Positions 51,589 through 59,435 of a DNA stretch of 64,000 nt are shown here, one piece after another. The translations under genes and the position numbers were made by a program. The DNA is from UBA5195 sp034432755 (GTDB lineage: Bacteria > Chloroflexota > Anaerolineae > Anaerolineales > Villigracilaceae). Location: the NCBI GenBank assembly GCA_034432755.1, contig DAOUBQ010000091.1, positions 4,605 through 68,604 of the forward strand, read 5' to 3'. The notes beneath the pieces are model-generated. The model was not told where the DNA came from, did not search any database, and saw only the letters and a program-made list of their open reading frames with translations. Within the stretch, counting starts at the first letter, position 1. Every line of letters starts with the position of its first letter.

Positions 51589-53065
51589 ACGCCCAGTCAA
51601 AGGTGCGGGTGACGGCTTTTTTCCAACCCGTATAAAGCGCTTCGCGCCGTGTAGAAGCCATCTGTGGCGTCCATTCTTTATTTTTGCCCCAATTGGCACG
51701 CAGTTCGTCGAAACTGTCCCAGAATCCGACCGCCAGCCCGGCAGCATAGGCAGCGCCCAGGGCGGTGGTTTCGGCCACTGTGGGGCGAATGACTGGCACA
51801 CCTAAAATATCGGCCTGGAATTGCATCAACAGTTCGTTGAAGACCATGCCGCCATCTACTTTCAGCGAAGAGAGTTGAACGCCAGAATCTTTTTCCATGG
51901 CATCTAGCACTTCACGGGTTTGGTAGGCCGTGGCTTCGAGGGCGGCGCGGGCGATATGTCCGCGGTTGACGTAGCGGGTCATGCCCACAATGACCCCGCG
52001 GGCGTCAGACCGCCAATAGGGGGCGAACAACCCGCTAAAGGCCGGGACGAAATAAATGCCGCCGTTATCCTCCACCGTTTGGGCGAGCGTCTCCACGTCC
52101 GATGATTTTTCAATCAGCCCCAGGTTATCGCGCAGCCATTGGACGAGTGCACCCGTGATGGCAATTGAGCCTTCCAGGGCATAAACGGCTTTCGAGTCAC
52201 CGATTTTGTAACCGAGCGTGGTGAGCAGCCCATTTTTGGAGGGAACGGGAACTTCGCCGGTGTTCATCAGCATAAAACAGCCTGTGCCGTAGGTGTTCTT
52301 GGCTTCGCCTGGGCGGTAACAGGTTTGCCCAAAGAGCGCGGCGTGCTGGTCGCCCAGGTCGCCCGCCACTGGCACACCGCCCAAAGCGCCTTTGGCATGA
52401 CCATAAATTTCAGAAGAGGAAGCAATGCGCGGCAACATGGTGCGCGGAATATCGAGCAGCGCCAGAATATCGGCATCCCAATCGAGGGTTGCCAGGTTCA
52501 TGAGCAGGGTGCGGCTGGCGTTGGTGACATCGGTGACGTGGACGCCGGTTAAGTTCCAGATTAGCCAGGTATCCATGTTGCCGAACAAGAGTTCGCCCTT
52601 TGCGGCGCGTTCGCGCGCGCCGGGGAGGTTATCGAGAAGCCATTTGATTTTCGGCCCAGAGAAATAGGTTGCCAGCGGCAGGCCGGTTTTGTCGCGCAAT
52701 CGGTCTTGCCCGCCCAATTCGGCCAGTTGGTTGCAGATCAGGTCGGTGCGGGTATCTTGCCAGACGATGGCGTTGTAGATGGGCCGCCCGGTGGCCTTTT
52801 CCCACACGAGAGTCGTCTCGCGCTGGTTGGTAATGCCAATGGCGGCCACGTCGGTGGTTTCGGCGGCCGCCTTGGCGAGCGCACCGCGAATTACCTGCTG
52901 GGTTCTCTCCCAGATTTCGAGCGCGTCATGTTCTACCCAGCCGGGTTGGGGATAAATCTGATGGTGTTCCTCCTGTTCAGCGGCGACAATCCTTCCGACG
53001 TGGTCAAACAGAATGCAGCGCGTGCTGGTGGTTCCCTGGTCAATAGCAGCGATATATTTGGGCAT
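51587..53065 (-). CDS. glpK: Glycerol kinase
   Basis: GlpK phosphorylates glycerol to glycerol 3-phosphate with ATP. The 492 residues begin MPKYIAAIDQGTTSTRCILF (ATPase phosphate-1 motif), then GWVEHDALEIWERTQQ, the glycerol-contact INQRETTLVWEKATG, and KVDGGMVFNELLMQFQADIL near the C-terminus. The IIAGlc-binding and FBP-regulatory loops of enterobacterial GlpK are not evident. ATG 53065 is used; the longer in-frame extension is intergenic. No glpF or glpD is adjacent, so it is not part of a classical glp operon. Confidence 0.96.
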   Translation of the reverse strand: MPKYIAAIDQGTTSTRCILFDHVGRIVAAEQEEHHQIYPQPGWVEHDALEIWERTQQVIRGALAKAAAETTDVAAIGITNQRETTLVWEKATGRPIYNAIVWQDTRTDLICNQLAELGGQDRLRDKTGLPLATYFSGPKIKWLLDNLPGARERAAKGELLFGNMDTWLIWNLTGVHVTDVTNASRTLLMNLATLDWDADILALLDIPRTMLPRIASSSEIYGHAKGALGGVPVAGDLGDQHAALFGQTCYRPGEAKNTYGTGCFMLMNTGEVPVPSKNGLLTTLGYKIGDSKAVYALEGSIAITGALVQWLRDNLGLIEKSSDVETLAQTVEDNGGIYFVPAFSGLFAPYWRSDARGVIVGMTRYVNRGHIARAALEATAYQTREVLDAMEKDSGVQLSSLKVDGGMVFNELLMQFQADILGVPVIRPTVAETTALGAAYAAGLAVGFWDSFDELRANWGKNKEWTPQMASTRREALYTGWKKAVTRTFDWA

Positions 53066-53121
53066 AGGTTTCTCCGAAATGATGAAGGGTGAAGGATGAA
53101 TGGTTAATGATGCATGTCGAA

Positions 53122-54048
53122 TCACCAGGCTCTTCCGCCGGCCAGGAAGGCTTTGCCAGGCATTTTGGCCTTCCCCGGCGGCTGGAGTTCGTCAAAGACA
53201 AGGAGTCCATCTGTTGTGACGACGGCGGGCAGCCCTTCCTCAATCACAAGTTTCCCTGCTTCCCCGCTTCCCTGTTTCCCTGTTTTCCCCCTCACATGCG
53301 CCTTATGAATTTTGAGCGGCCCGCCCTGCCATTGCATGAATGCGCCCGGCCAGGGCTGGAAGGCGCGGATTTTGCGCTCCAACTCGGCGGCGGGACGGGT
53401 GAAATCGAGCAGGCCGTCTTCTTTTTTGAGCATGGGGGCGTAGGTGGCGCCCTCGGCGGGCTGGGGCTGGGGGACGAGTTGGCCGCCCAGGTAGCCGGGC
53501 AGCGTTTCGAGCAAGAGTTCGCCGCCCAAAACGGATAACTTCTCGAAGAGCGAGCCGCCCGTATCGGTAGGGAGAATTTCAACGGAACGCCGGGCAAGCA
53601 TGGGACCCGTGTCTATGCCTTCGTCCATGAGCATAATCGTGATTCCGGTTTCTTTATCTCCCGCGAGAAGGGCAGCCTGAATGGGTGCCGCGCCGCGATG
53701 CCGGGGTAGCAGCGAGGCGTGGATGTTGACACAGCCGTAACGGGGCAGGGTCAGCACTTCGGGGCGCAGAATTTGCCCGAAGGCGGCCACCACAATCAAG
53801 TCCGGATTCCATGCCCGGAGTTGCTGCATGGCTTCGGGCGCACGAAGTTTTTCGGGTTGAAACACTTCCAATCCCCATTCAAGCGCAGCCACTTTCACCG
53901 GCGGCGGGGTGAGGGCGTTGCCGCGCCCGGCGGGGCGGTCGGGTTGGGTGATGACGCCCACAATGGGGTAATTCGCACCAGCCAGCGCACGCAGGGCAGG
54001 CACGGCAAAACGGGGCGAACCCATGAAGATAGTACGGGGCAAATTCAT
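53122..54048 (-). CDS. fmt: Methionyl-tRNA formyltransferase
   Basis: Fmt formylates Met-tRNA(fMet) with 10-formyl-THF. The 308 residues show FMGSPRFAVPALRAL, the catalytic Asn and His in YGCVNIHASLLPRHRGAAPI and the Asp in LMDEGIDTGPML. The C-terminal tRNA-binding domain is shorter and contains GKTGKQGSGEAGKL, encoded by an 8-bp tandem array (53251-53290). The array changes a loop in the domain that touches tRNA but keeps the frame. It lies 56 bases upstream of glpK on the same strand and diverges from the mannosidase gene. Confidence 0.95.
   Translation of the reverse strand: MNLPRTIFMGSPRFAVPALRALAGANYPIVGVITQPDRPAGRGNALTPPPVKVAALEWGLEVFQPEKLRAPEAMQQLRAWNPDLIVVAAFGQILRPEVLTLPRYGCVNIHASLLPRHRGAAPIQAALLAGDKETGITIMLMDEGIDTGPMLARRSVEILPTDTGGSLFEKLSVLGGELLLETLPGYLGGQLVPQPQPAEGATYAPMLKKEDGLLDFTRPAAELERKIRAFQPWPGAFMQWQGGPLKIHKAHVRGKTGKQGSGEAGKLVIEEGLPAVVTTDGLLVFDELQPPGKAKMPGKAFLAGGRAW
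53251..53290. repeat. Tandem 8-bp array inside fmt
   Basis: Five octamers on the plus strand: TTTCCCTG, CTTCCCCG, CTTCCCTG, TTTCCCTG, TTTTCCCC. The minus strand codes a Gly/Lys/Gln loop. Confidence 0.87.
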
Positions 54049-54095
54049 GCCTCGATTCTATCCCGAAACAGGGCTTTCTGGCAGTGTTCAAAAGG

Positions 54096-54114
54096 TATAA
54101 TGAGAACGCTCTCA
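54096..54114 (+). promoter_or_regulatory. -10 box with overlapping LacI-type operator before beta-mannosidase
   Basis: TATAAT (54096-54101) shares its last base with TGAGAACGCTCTCA (54101-54114), a near palindrome with central CG. That is the form of operators bound by LacI-family regulators. A bound repressor would block the promoter; the mannosidase ATG is 24 bases downstream. No LacI gene is in the window. Confidence 0.7.
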
Positions 54115-54137
54115 ATTACTTTTTTACGAGGAAACTT

Positions 54138-56612
54138 ATGAAAACATTTGATTTATCTGGGGGCTGGCAGTTTCGCCAGGCCGGAACGGAAGCCTGGCTG
54201 CCCGCCACCGTGCCGGGCGGCGTGCATACCGACCTGCTCGCCCTGGGCAAAATCCCAGACCCGTTTGTGGGGGATAACGAGTTGAAGGTGATGTGGGTGG
54301 CCGAATGCGACTGGGAATATCGCCGCGCTTTTAGAATGGACCCGTCTCTGTTGGCGGAACCTCACCTGACCCTGGTGTGTGATGGGTTGGATACGGTGGC
54401 CGATGTTTACGTTAACGGAACTTACCTGGGCCACGCTGAAAACATGTTCCGCCAGTGGAAATGGCCGGTGAAAGCCCTGCTCAACGCGGGCGAAAATGAA
54501 GTTCGGATTGTGTTTGGCTCGCCTGTGCGCTATATCACCACCCGGCAGGCGCAACTGCCCCTGACGGGCGGAGGTGATATTCCCGGTGGGCCGCATTTGC
54601 GCAAAGCGCCCTGCCATTGGGGGTGGGATTGGGGCCCCAAACTGCCGCCGATTGGCATTTGGAAGGATATTCGGCTGGAGGCTTTCTCGGCGCGGCTGGA
54701 AGATGTCCACCTGCGGCAGCAGTTTGAGGACGACGGCAGTGTGACGGTCACGGCAGATGTGACCGCCGAGTCTGTCTCCGGCGCGGAGTTAACTGCCAGC
54801 CTGCAAATTGTCCATCCGAATGGAAGCAGTCAGTCGGTGGATGAGTCTCTTTTTACAATCTTCTCCGATGATGTGGAACAAACCGGACATCTGCAAACCG
54901 AAATCGAAAATCCTGAACTGTGGTGGCCCAACGGGTATGGGAAGCAGCCGCTCTATCAGGTGAATGTAACGCTCAAAAGTGGTCAGACCGTTCTCGACCA
55001 GCGCACCTACCAGATTGGTCTGCGGACGATTGAACTGCGCCAGGAACCCGACCAGTGGGGCAAGGAGTTTACCTTCTACGTCAACGGCGTGCGCCTGTTC
55101 GCCAAAGGCGCCGATTGGATTCCCGCCGATTCGCTGCCCACGCGCGTTACCCGCGATTCTCTCGAAATGCTCATCAAATCTGCCGCTGACGCCAACATGA
55201 ACATGTTGCGCGTGTGGGGCGGCGGCTATTACCCCGAGGAGATGTTCTACGACTTGTGCGACCAGTATGGCCTGCTGGTTTGGCAGGATTTCATGTTCGC
55301 CTGCGGAATCTACCCGGCGGACGCGGATTTCTTTGAGAACGTGCGCATCGAGGCCATCGAAAACATCCGCCGCCTGCGGCATCGCGCCAGCCTGGCGCTG
55401 TGGTGCGGCAACAACGAGATGGAGCAGGGCTGGTGCGATTGGGGCTGGAACAAGCCCGATGACCCGCTCAACCAGCGGCTCAAGGACGGCTACGACCGCA
55501 TGTTCCACCAGATGCTACCCGAACTGCTGGAGGTCGAAGACCCCGACCATCCTTACTGGCCCAGCTCGGCTTCGGCCAATACGCCCTTTGAAGGCGCGAA
55601 CAACCAGGTGCAGGGCGACTGTCACTATTGGGACGTGTGGCACGGGCGCAAGCCCTTTACCGCCTACCGAACACAGTTCCCGCGCTTCATGAGCGAGTTC
55701 GGCTTTCAGGCCCTGCCGCCGCTCAAGACGATTGCCACCTATGCCGACCCCGCCGATTGGAACATGACCTCCTATATCATGGAACACCACCAGCGCAGCG
55801 GCTCGGGCAACGGCCTGATGATTGCCCAGATGACCGACACCTTTCGAATGCCCAAAGACTTCGCCTCGCTGGTCTATCTCAGCCTGGTCTTGCAGGCTGA
55901 GGGGATTCGCTACGGCGTGGAACATTGGCGGCGCAATCGGGCGCGGGTCAGCGGCACGCTCATCTGGCAACTCAACGATTGCTGGCCAGTCGCTTCATGG
56001 TCCTCGCTCGATTACTACGGGCGCTGGAAGGCGCTCCATTACGCCGCCAAACGCTTCTATGCCCCGCTCCTGCTCTCGGTGGCCGATTATGGCAAGACGA
56101 TGAAGGTTCACGTTACCAGCGACCTGGTTGAGCCAGTGGATGTCACCGTTCGCTGGCGGTTGGAGACGCTGGACGGCAAAGCCCTTGAGAAGGGCGAACA
56201 ATTCCTGCGTGCGCTGGCCCTGGCCGATACGCTCGTTACAACGCAAGATTTTTCAACCCAAGTCACGCCCGAAAACCAGAAAAAGGTCGTCTTTGTGGCT
56301 GAACTGTGGCGAGACGGGCAACTCGCCGCCCATAGCGTGACGCCCTTTGTGCCCAACAAACACCTCGAACTGCGTAAGCCTGGCCTGAAAGCCCAAACCC
56401 GCGTTGAGGGCGAGACGCTGTTTGTGGAGGTCTCGACCAAGACATTGGCCCGTTTCGTCGAACTCTCCATCGAAGCAGCCGATGCCGTCTTCAGCGATAA
56501 CTACTTCGATATTCCAGCTGGTGTGACCGTGACTGTCTCCACGTCCCTGCCCGCAGGTTGGACACCGGAGAGCCGGGTGACAGTGCGTTCGCTGTATGAT
56601 TCGTTTGCGTAA
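54138..56612 (+). CDS. Beta-mannosidase, glycoside hydrolase family 2
   Basis: The enzyme releases beta-mannose from the non-reducing ends of manno-oligosaccharides or N-glycan cores. The 824 residues have a jelly-roll sugar-binding domain (DLSGGWQFRQAG to about 185), an immunoglobulin-like domain, the TIM barrel with the acid/base Glu427 in WCGNNEMEQGW and the nucleophile Glu520 in MSEFGFQALPP, and C-terminal beta domains. The Glu spacing matches GH2 mannosidases. GGTKGADWIPADS-type FAKGADWIPADSLPTR is typical. No signal peptide, so it acts in the cytoplasm on imported sugars. ATG 54138 follows GAGGAAACTT; the in-frame upstream extension spans the promoter. Confidence 0.93.
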   Translation: MKTFDLSGGWQFRQAGTEAWLPATVPGGVHTDLLALGKIPDPFVGDNELKVMWVAECDWEYRRAFRMDPSLLAEPHLTLVCDGLDTVADVYVNGTYLGHAENMFRQWKWPVKALLNAGENEVRIVFGSPVRYITTRQAQLPLTGGGDIPGGPHLRKAPCHWGWDWGPKLPPIGIWKDIRLEAFSARLEDVHLRQQFEDDGSVTVTADVTAESVSGAELTASLQIVHPNGSSQSVDESLFTIFSDDVEQTGHLQTEIENPELWWPNGYGKQPLYQVNVTLKSGQTVLDQRTYQIGLRTIELRQEPDQWGKEFTFYVNGVRLFAKGADWIPADSLPTRVTRDSLEMLIKSAADANMNMLRVWGGGYYPEEMFYDLCDQYGLLVWQDFMFACGIYPADADFFENVRIEAIENIRRLRHRASLALWCGNNEMEQGWCDWGWNKPDDPLNQRLKDGYDRMFHQMLPELLEVEDPDHPYWPSSASANTPFEGANNQVQGDCHYWDVWHGRKPFTAYRTQFPRFMSEFGFQALPPLKTIATYADPADWNMTSYIMEHHQRSGSGNGLMIAQMTDTFRMPKDFASLVYLSLVLQAEGIRYGVEHWRRNRARVSGTLIWQLNDCWPVASWSSLDYYGRWKALHYAAKRFYAPLLLSVADYGKTMKVHVTSDLVEPVDVTVRWRLETLDGKALEKGEQFLRALALADTLVTTQDFSTQVTPENQKKVVFVAELWRDGQLAAHSVTPFVPNKHLELRKPGLKAQTRVEGETLFVEVSTKTLARFVELSIEAADAVFSDNYFDIPAGVTVTVSTSLPAGWTPESRVTVRSLYDSFA

Positions 56613-56626
56613 AAGGCAAGGTTCCC

Positions 56627-56667
56627 AAGCAAAAACCGGACGCAGAGCGTCCGGTTTTTGCTTTTTG
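56627..56667 (+). terminator. Rho-independent terminator after the mannosidase gene
   Basis: A 17-bp perfect stem (AAGCAAAAACCGGACGC with its complement) and AGA loop, followed by TTT. It may also act on rplT coming from the other side, since the stem ends in A/T runs. Confidence 0.9.
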
Positions 56668-56675
56668 ACGGGGGC

Positions 56676-57023
56676 TTACGCTTGCCTGGCTTGCGTCACC
56701 ACCGCGGCAAACGCCTGTGGGTCACGGATGGCCAGGTCAGAAAGCATTTTGCGGTTGAGCGCAATGTTGGCCTTCTTCATGGCAGCCACCAGGCGGCTGT
56801 ATGAAATACCGTTTAGGCGCGCGGCAGCGTTGATGCGGGCAATCCACAAGCGGCGCAGGTCGCGCTTGCGGGTGCGCCGGTCGCGGGTGGCATACCACAG
56901 GCTCTTCAGCATCGCCTCATTGGCGCGCCGGAAGAGGAAGTGGCGGGTTCCACGCTGACCCTTGGTAAGTTTCAAAACTTTTTTGTGGCGAAGATGTCCT
57001 CTCGGACCGCCTTTAACACGCAT
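56676..57023 (-). CDS. rplT: 50S ribosomal protein L20
   Basis: L20 is an early assembly protein of the large subunit. The 115 residues contain RGHLRHKKVLKLTKGQRGT, RRTRKRDLRRLWIARINAAA and the C-terminal NRKMLSDLAIRDPQAFAAVV, the normal full length. It is the last gene of infC-rpmI-rplT. GGAGGTTCTAAACA precedes the ATG. Feedback by L20 on this operon is known in other bacteria; a binding structure in this leader is not obvious to me. Confidence 0.97.
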   Translation of the reverse strand: MRVKGGPRGHLRHKKVLKLTKGQRGTRHFLFRRANEAMLKSLWYATRDRRTRKRDLRRLWIARINAAARLNGISYSRLVAAMKKANIALNRKMLSDLAIRDPQAFAAVVTQARQA

Positions 57024-57137
57024 TGTTTAGAACCTCCTGCGAACCGCCGGGCGTCGGGGTAAGCACGTTACGTCGAAACGCCTTACTGGCCAGTTGCGTA
57101 CACCCGGTAGCCGCAAAACAAAAACGGATACGAACGC

Positions 57138-57365
57138 CTACTTGAGATTCGGCACGAGACGGCGGATGCGCTTGATGAGACCGCGTCCACTGACGGGGAT
57201 CATTTCAGCAAGCAGCGCTTTGGTGCGCTTGGAGGTGCGGCGGCGCAAGTGGCTTTTGCCGCCCTTTGTGCGTACCAATGTGTCTGACCCGGTCAGGCGA
57301 AAACGCTTCGACGTGGCCTTATGGGTCTTCAATTTGAATTTACCAACTCTTGGCTTGCGAGGCAC
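57138..57365 (-). CDS. rpmI: 50S ribosomal protein L35
   Basis: The 75-residue basic protein reads (M)PRKPRVGKFKLKTHKATSKR with KTHKATSKRFRLTGSDTL and SHLRRRTSKRTKALL. The start is GTG at 57365, nine bases after AAAGGAG, giving a normal L35 N-terminus plus a few residues. In-frame frames further upstream are not expected to be translated. Middle gene of the infC operon. Confidence 0.93.
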   Translation of the reverse strand: MPRKPRVGKFKLKTHKATSKRFRLTGSDTLVRTKGGKSHLRRRTSKRTKALLAEMIPVSGRGLIKRIRRLVPNLK

Positions 57366-57447
57366 GGGACTTACTCCTTTCGACAAATTAACCGCGGGCT
57401 GCAACATCTCCCGCGGGGACTCACGCTTTCGGTGGAGACGATTTTTT

Positions 57448-58002
57448 TTATTCGATTGCTTCGGCAGTCTTTTCTTTTTTGGCGGGTTTGACCTTTGCCG
57501 GTCCCAGCACCACCAGCATCGTGCGGCCCTCCATCATAGGCGCCTGTTCGATGATGCTGACATCAGAGAGCGATTGTGCAATCTCGCGCAGGTCTTCGAG
57601 TGCCAGTTCGGGGTAGTCCATTTCGCGTCCGCGAAATTTGATGGTCACACGCACTTTATGGCCCTGAAGCAGCCAGCGGCGAGCGTCCTCCACCTTGAAT
57701 CCGCGATGGTGTTCATTGGTTTTTGGACGCAAGCGGATTTCTTTGATTTCTATTTTGGTCTGCGCCTTTTTGGCTTCGCGTTCCTTCTTTTCACGCTCAT
57801 ACAGGAACTTGCCAAAATCTAACACGCGGCAGACAGGCGGTGTGGCATTGGGCGAAACCTCGACCAAATCTAGTTCGGCCTCGCGCGCAATTTGGATGGC
57901 CTGGCGCACGGGGACAACACCCACGTTTTCACCGTTTGGCCCAATCAGGCGCACTTCCGGAACCCGGATGGCCTCGTTCACTCGAAACTCTTGTTCTGCT
58001 AT
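57448..58002 (-). CDS. infC: Translation initiation factor IF-3, probable AUA start
   Basis: IF-3 prevents early subunit joining and checks the start codon. The 184 residues include RVNEAIRVPEVRLIGPNGEN, DLVEVSPNATPPVCRVLDFG, KEIRLRPKTNEHHRGFKVED and a Lys-rich tail. The first AUG-like codon in frame is GTG at 57981, which has no ribosome-binding site. Seven codons upstream ATA (58002) follows AAGGAG with a six-base spacer and gives a normal N-terminus. A rare AUA/AUU/AUC start on infC is a known autoregulatory device in many bacteria, so I place the start there. It heads infC-rpmI-rplT. Confidence 0.9.
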   Translation of the reverse strand: MAEQEFRVNEAIRVPEVRLIGPNGENVGVVPVRQAIQIAREAELDLVEVSPNATPPVCRVLDFGKFLYEREKKEREAKKAQTKIEIKEIRLRPKTNEHHRGFKVEDARRWLLQGHKVRVTIKFRGREMDYPELALEDLREIAQSLSDVSIIEQAPMMEGRTMLVVLGPAKVKPAKKEKTAEAIE

Positions 58003-58082
58003 ATGCGTCTCCTTAAGTAAGACTCAGTTGGCTGGCTTTTGAGCGGGCTGATGATACCACATTCCGGGGCAATTCGTCAAAT

Positions 58083-58113
58083 TTGTTTTTCGCTCAGAAA
58101 TTTGATGTATAAT
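58083..58113 (+). promoter_or_regulatory. Promoter of tRNA-Arg
   Basis: TATAAT (58108-58113) ends 11 bases before the tRNA. TTGTTT at 58083 is a possible -35 box with a slightly long spacer. It lies divergent to the infC leader. Confidence 0.5.
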
Positions 58114-58124
58114 CGCCCTGCTTT

Positions 58125-58196
58125 GCCCCGGTAGTTCAATGGACAGAACAGGGCACTCCTAAGGCTCTGATGTGAGTTCGATTCTCGCCCGGGGCA
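58125..58196 (+). tRNA. tRNA-Arg (anticodon CCT)
   Basis: The acceptor stem GCCCCGG pairs with CCGGGGC. The D-stem GTTC/GAAC, the T-arm GTGAG-TTCGATT-CTCGC and the anticodon loop CTCCTAA with anticodon CCT are all present. The last pair of the anticodon stem is an A-G mismatch (A31/G39 by position). CCA is not encoded. It reads AGG arginine codons. Confidence 0.93.
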
Positions 58197-58262
58197 CAAC
58201 CTTAATTGTAAATTGATTTATGCCGTAGTATGATGAACGCAGGCAGATGTCAGGGTGCCCCC

Positions 58263-59435
58263 TCACCCTGGCATCTGCCTTCTGTATTCCTCGCAGTGCA
58301 TGGAGAGTGGACGTTCGTTTTGCCAGAGCAGGGCCATCACCAGCAGGGTGGAGAGGGCCAAGAGCGGGTTGCCTTGCCGCCCAAAGGCCAGTATCGCCCA
58401 GGGCAGCAGGTATGCCGTCAGCAGCGCGACGCGCTCAGACAGTGAGCGCACTTGCGTGGTCAGTAACGTCAGCGGAGCAAGCAGCAAGAGGTAATCATAA
58501 TTGAGCAGGTAGGGGTCTACCAGCAGCGTAAACACGACCGCCAGGCACATCAGCAGAGAAGGCCTGGCAATTTTTCCCCGAAACCGCCAGGCGAACAACC
58601 CCAACAGCCCCAGCCCCAGCAAACCGCTCAACAGCGCGGCTTGCCCGGTCTGTGGCTGGCCGGTGAGCAGGCGAATTAGCCCCACCGGCAGGCTGGCGCA
58701 CAGCCCACACGACTGCACGCCCGGAATATCGCGGTAACGCATGAGCGAGTTAAGATAGGTAACCGGCCAGCGTGGGTCGGCCAGCAGGCCCAATGCCGCC
58801 AGCAAGATAGCCAGCAGGATGGTTCGCAAAATGGCCTGGCGCGCGAAGGCTTCATGGCGGCGGAAAACCAGCCAGCCAAAGCCCGCCAGCGCCAGGAACA
58901 GCCCAATGTGCGGCTTGAAGGTCATCAACCCCAGCCCAGCGGCCAGCCCCCAAGGCGATTCGCGCCGCACCGCCCACAGGAACAGCGCCACCCCCAACAG
59001 CACCGGCGCGGAATACTGCCCCACAATCAGCAGCCCAAAAGTCGGGATGAACATCACCGCCGCCAGAATTCCAAACAGCCGCAGCGGCACGCGCCAATGC
59101 GGCGTCAGCAGCCAGACCGCCGACCCAATCATCATCAGGTTGACGAGAAACCACATCCGCGCCGCCGCCGCAATTGGCAAGAGCGCAATTGGCAGGGTCG
59201 CCAGCGCATACCAGGGCGGGTAGGGGTAAGGGTGGAACTCGAAATCGGGCCGGGTTTGCTCCCGCACCCATACCAACTGCGTCGGGTAATCATAGAGTGC
59301 TATCCGGTTGAGCAGGGCCTTATCGGAAAAATACAAGACCGAAAAATCCTGGTAATATGGAATCGGCAGGGGAACGAGCAGCGCAACCGTCAGGCTGAGC
59401 AAAACCCAGCCCAGAGCAATCGAAGTCGGTTTCAT
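58263..59435 (-). CDS. GT87-family (DUF2029) membrane glycosyltransferase, third copy
   Basis: The 390-residue protein shows PIPYYQDFSVLYFSDKALLN after helix 1, FHPYPYPPWYALATLPIALL, LLIVGQYSAPVLLGVALFLW and LMTFKPHIGLFLALAGFGWL, the same order of landmarks as the genes at 43752 and 44975. About ten helices. A polyprenyl-phosphate sugar donor is expected, substrate unknown. The ATG at 59435 overlaps the stop of the upstream exported protein (ATGA), so the two are co-translated. Confidence 0.8.
   Translation of the reverse strand: MKPTSIALGWVLLSLTVALLVPLPIPYYQDFSVLYFSDKALLNRIALYDYPTQLVWVREQTRPDFEFHPYPYPPWYALATLPIALLPIAAAARMWFLVNLMMIGSAVWLLTPHWRVPLRLFGILAAVMFIPTFGLLIVGQYSAPVLLGVALFLWAVRRESPWGLAAGLGLMTFKPHIGLFLALAGFGWLVFRRHEAFARQAILRTILLAILLAALGLLADPRWPVTYLNSLMRYRDIPGVQSCGLCASLPVGLIRLLTGQPQTGQAALLSGLLGLGLLGLFAWRFRGKIARPSLLMCLAVVFTLLVDPYLLNYDYLLLLAPLTLLTTQVRSLSERVALLTAYLLPWAILAFGRQGNPLLALSTLLVMALLWQNERPLSMHCEEYRRQMPG

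Noticed and set aside
7026..53290. Tandem arrays considered as CRISPR
   Set aside because: Units are 7-8 bases without spacers, and no cas genes are present.
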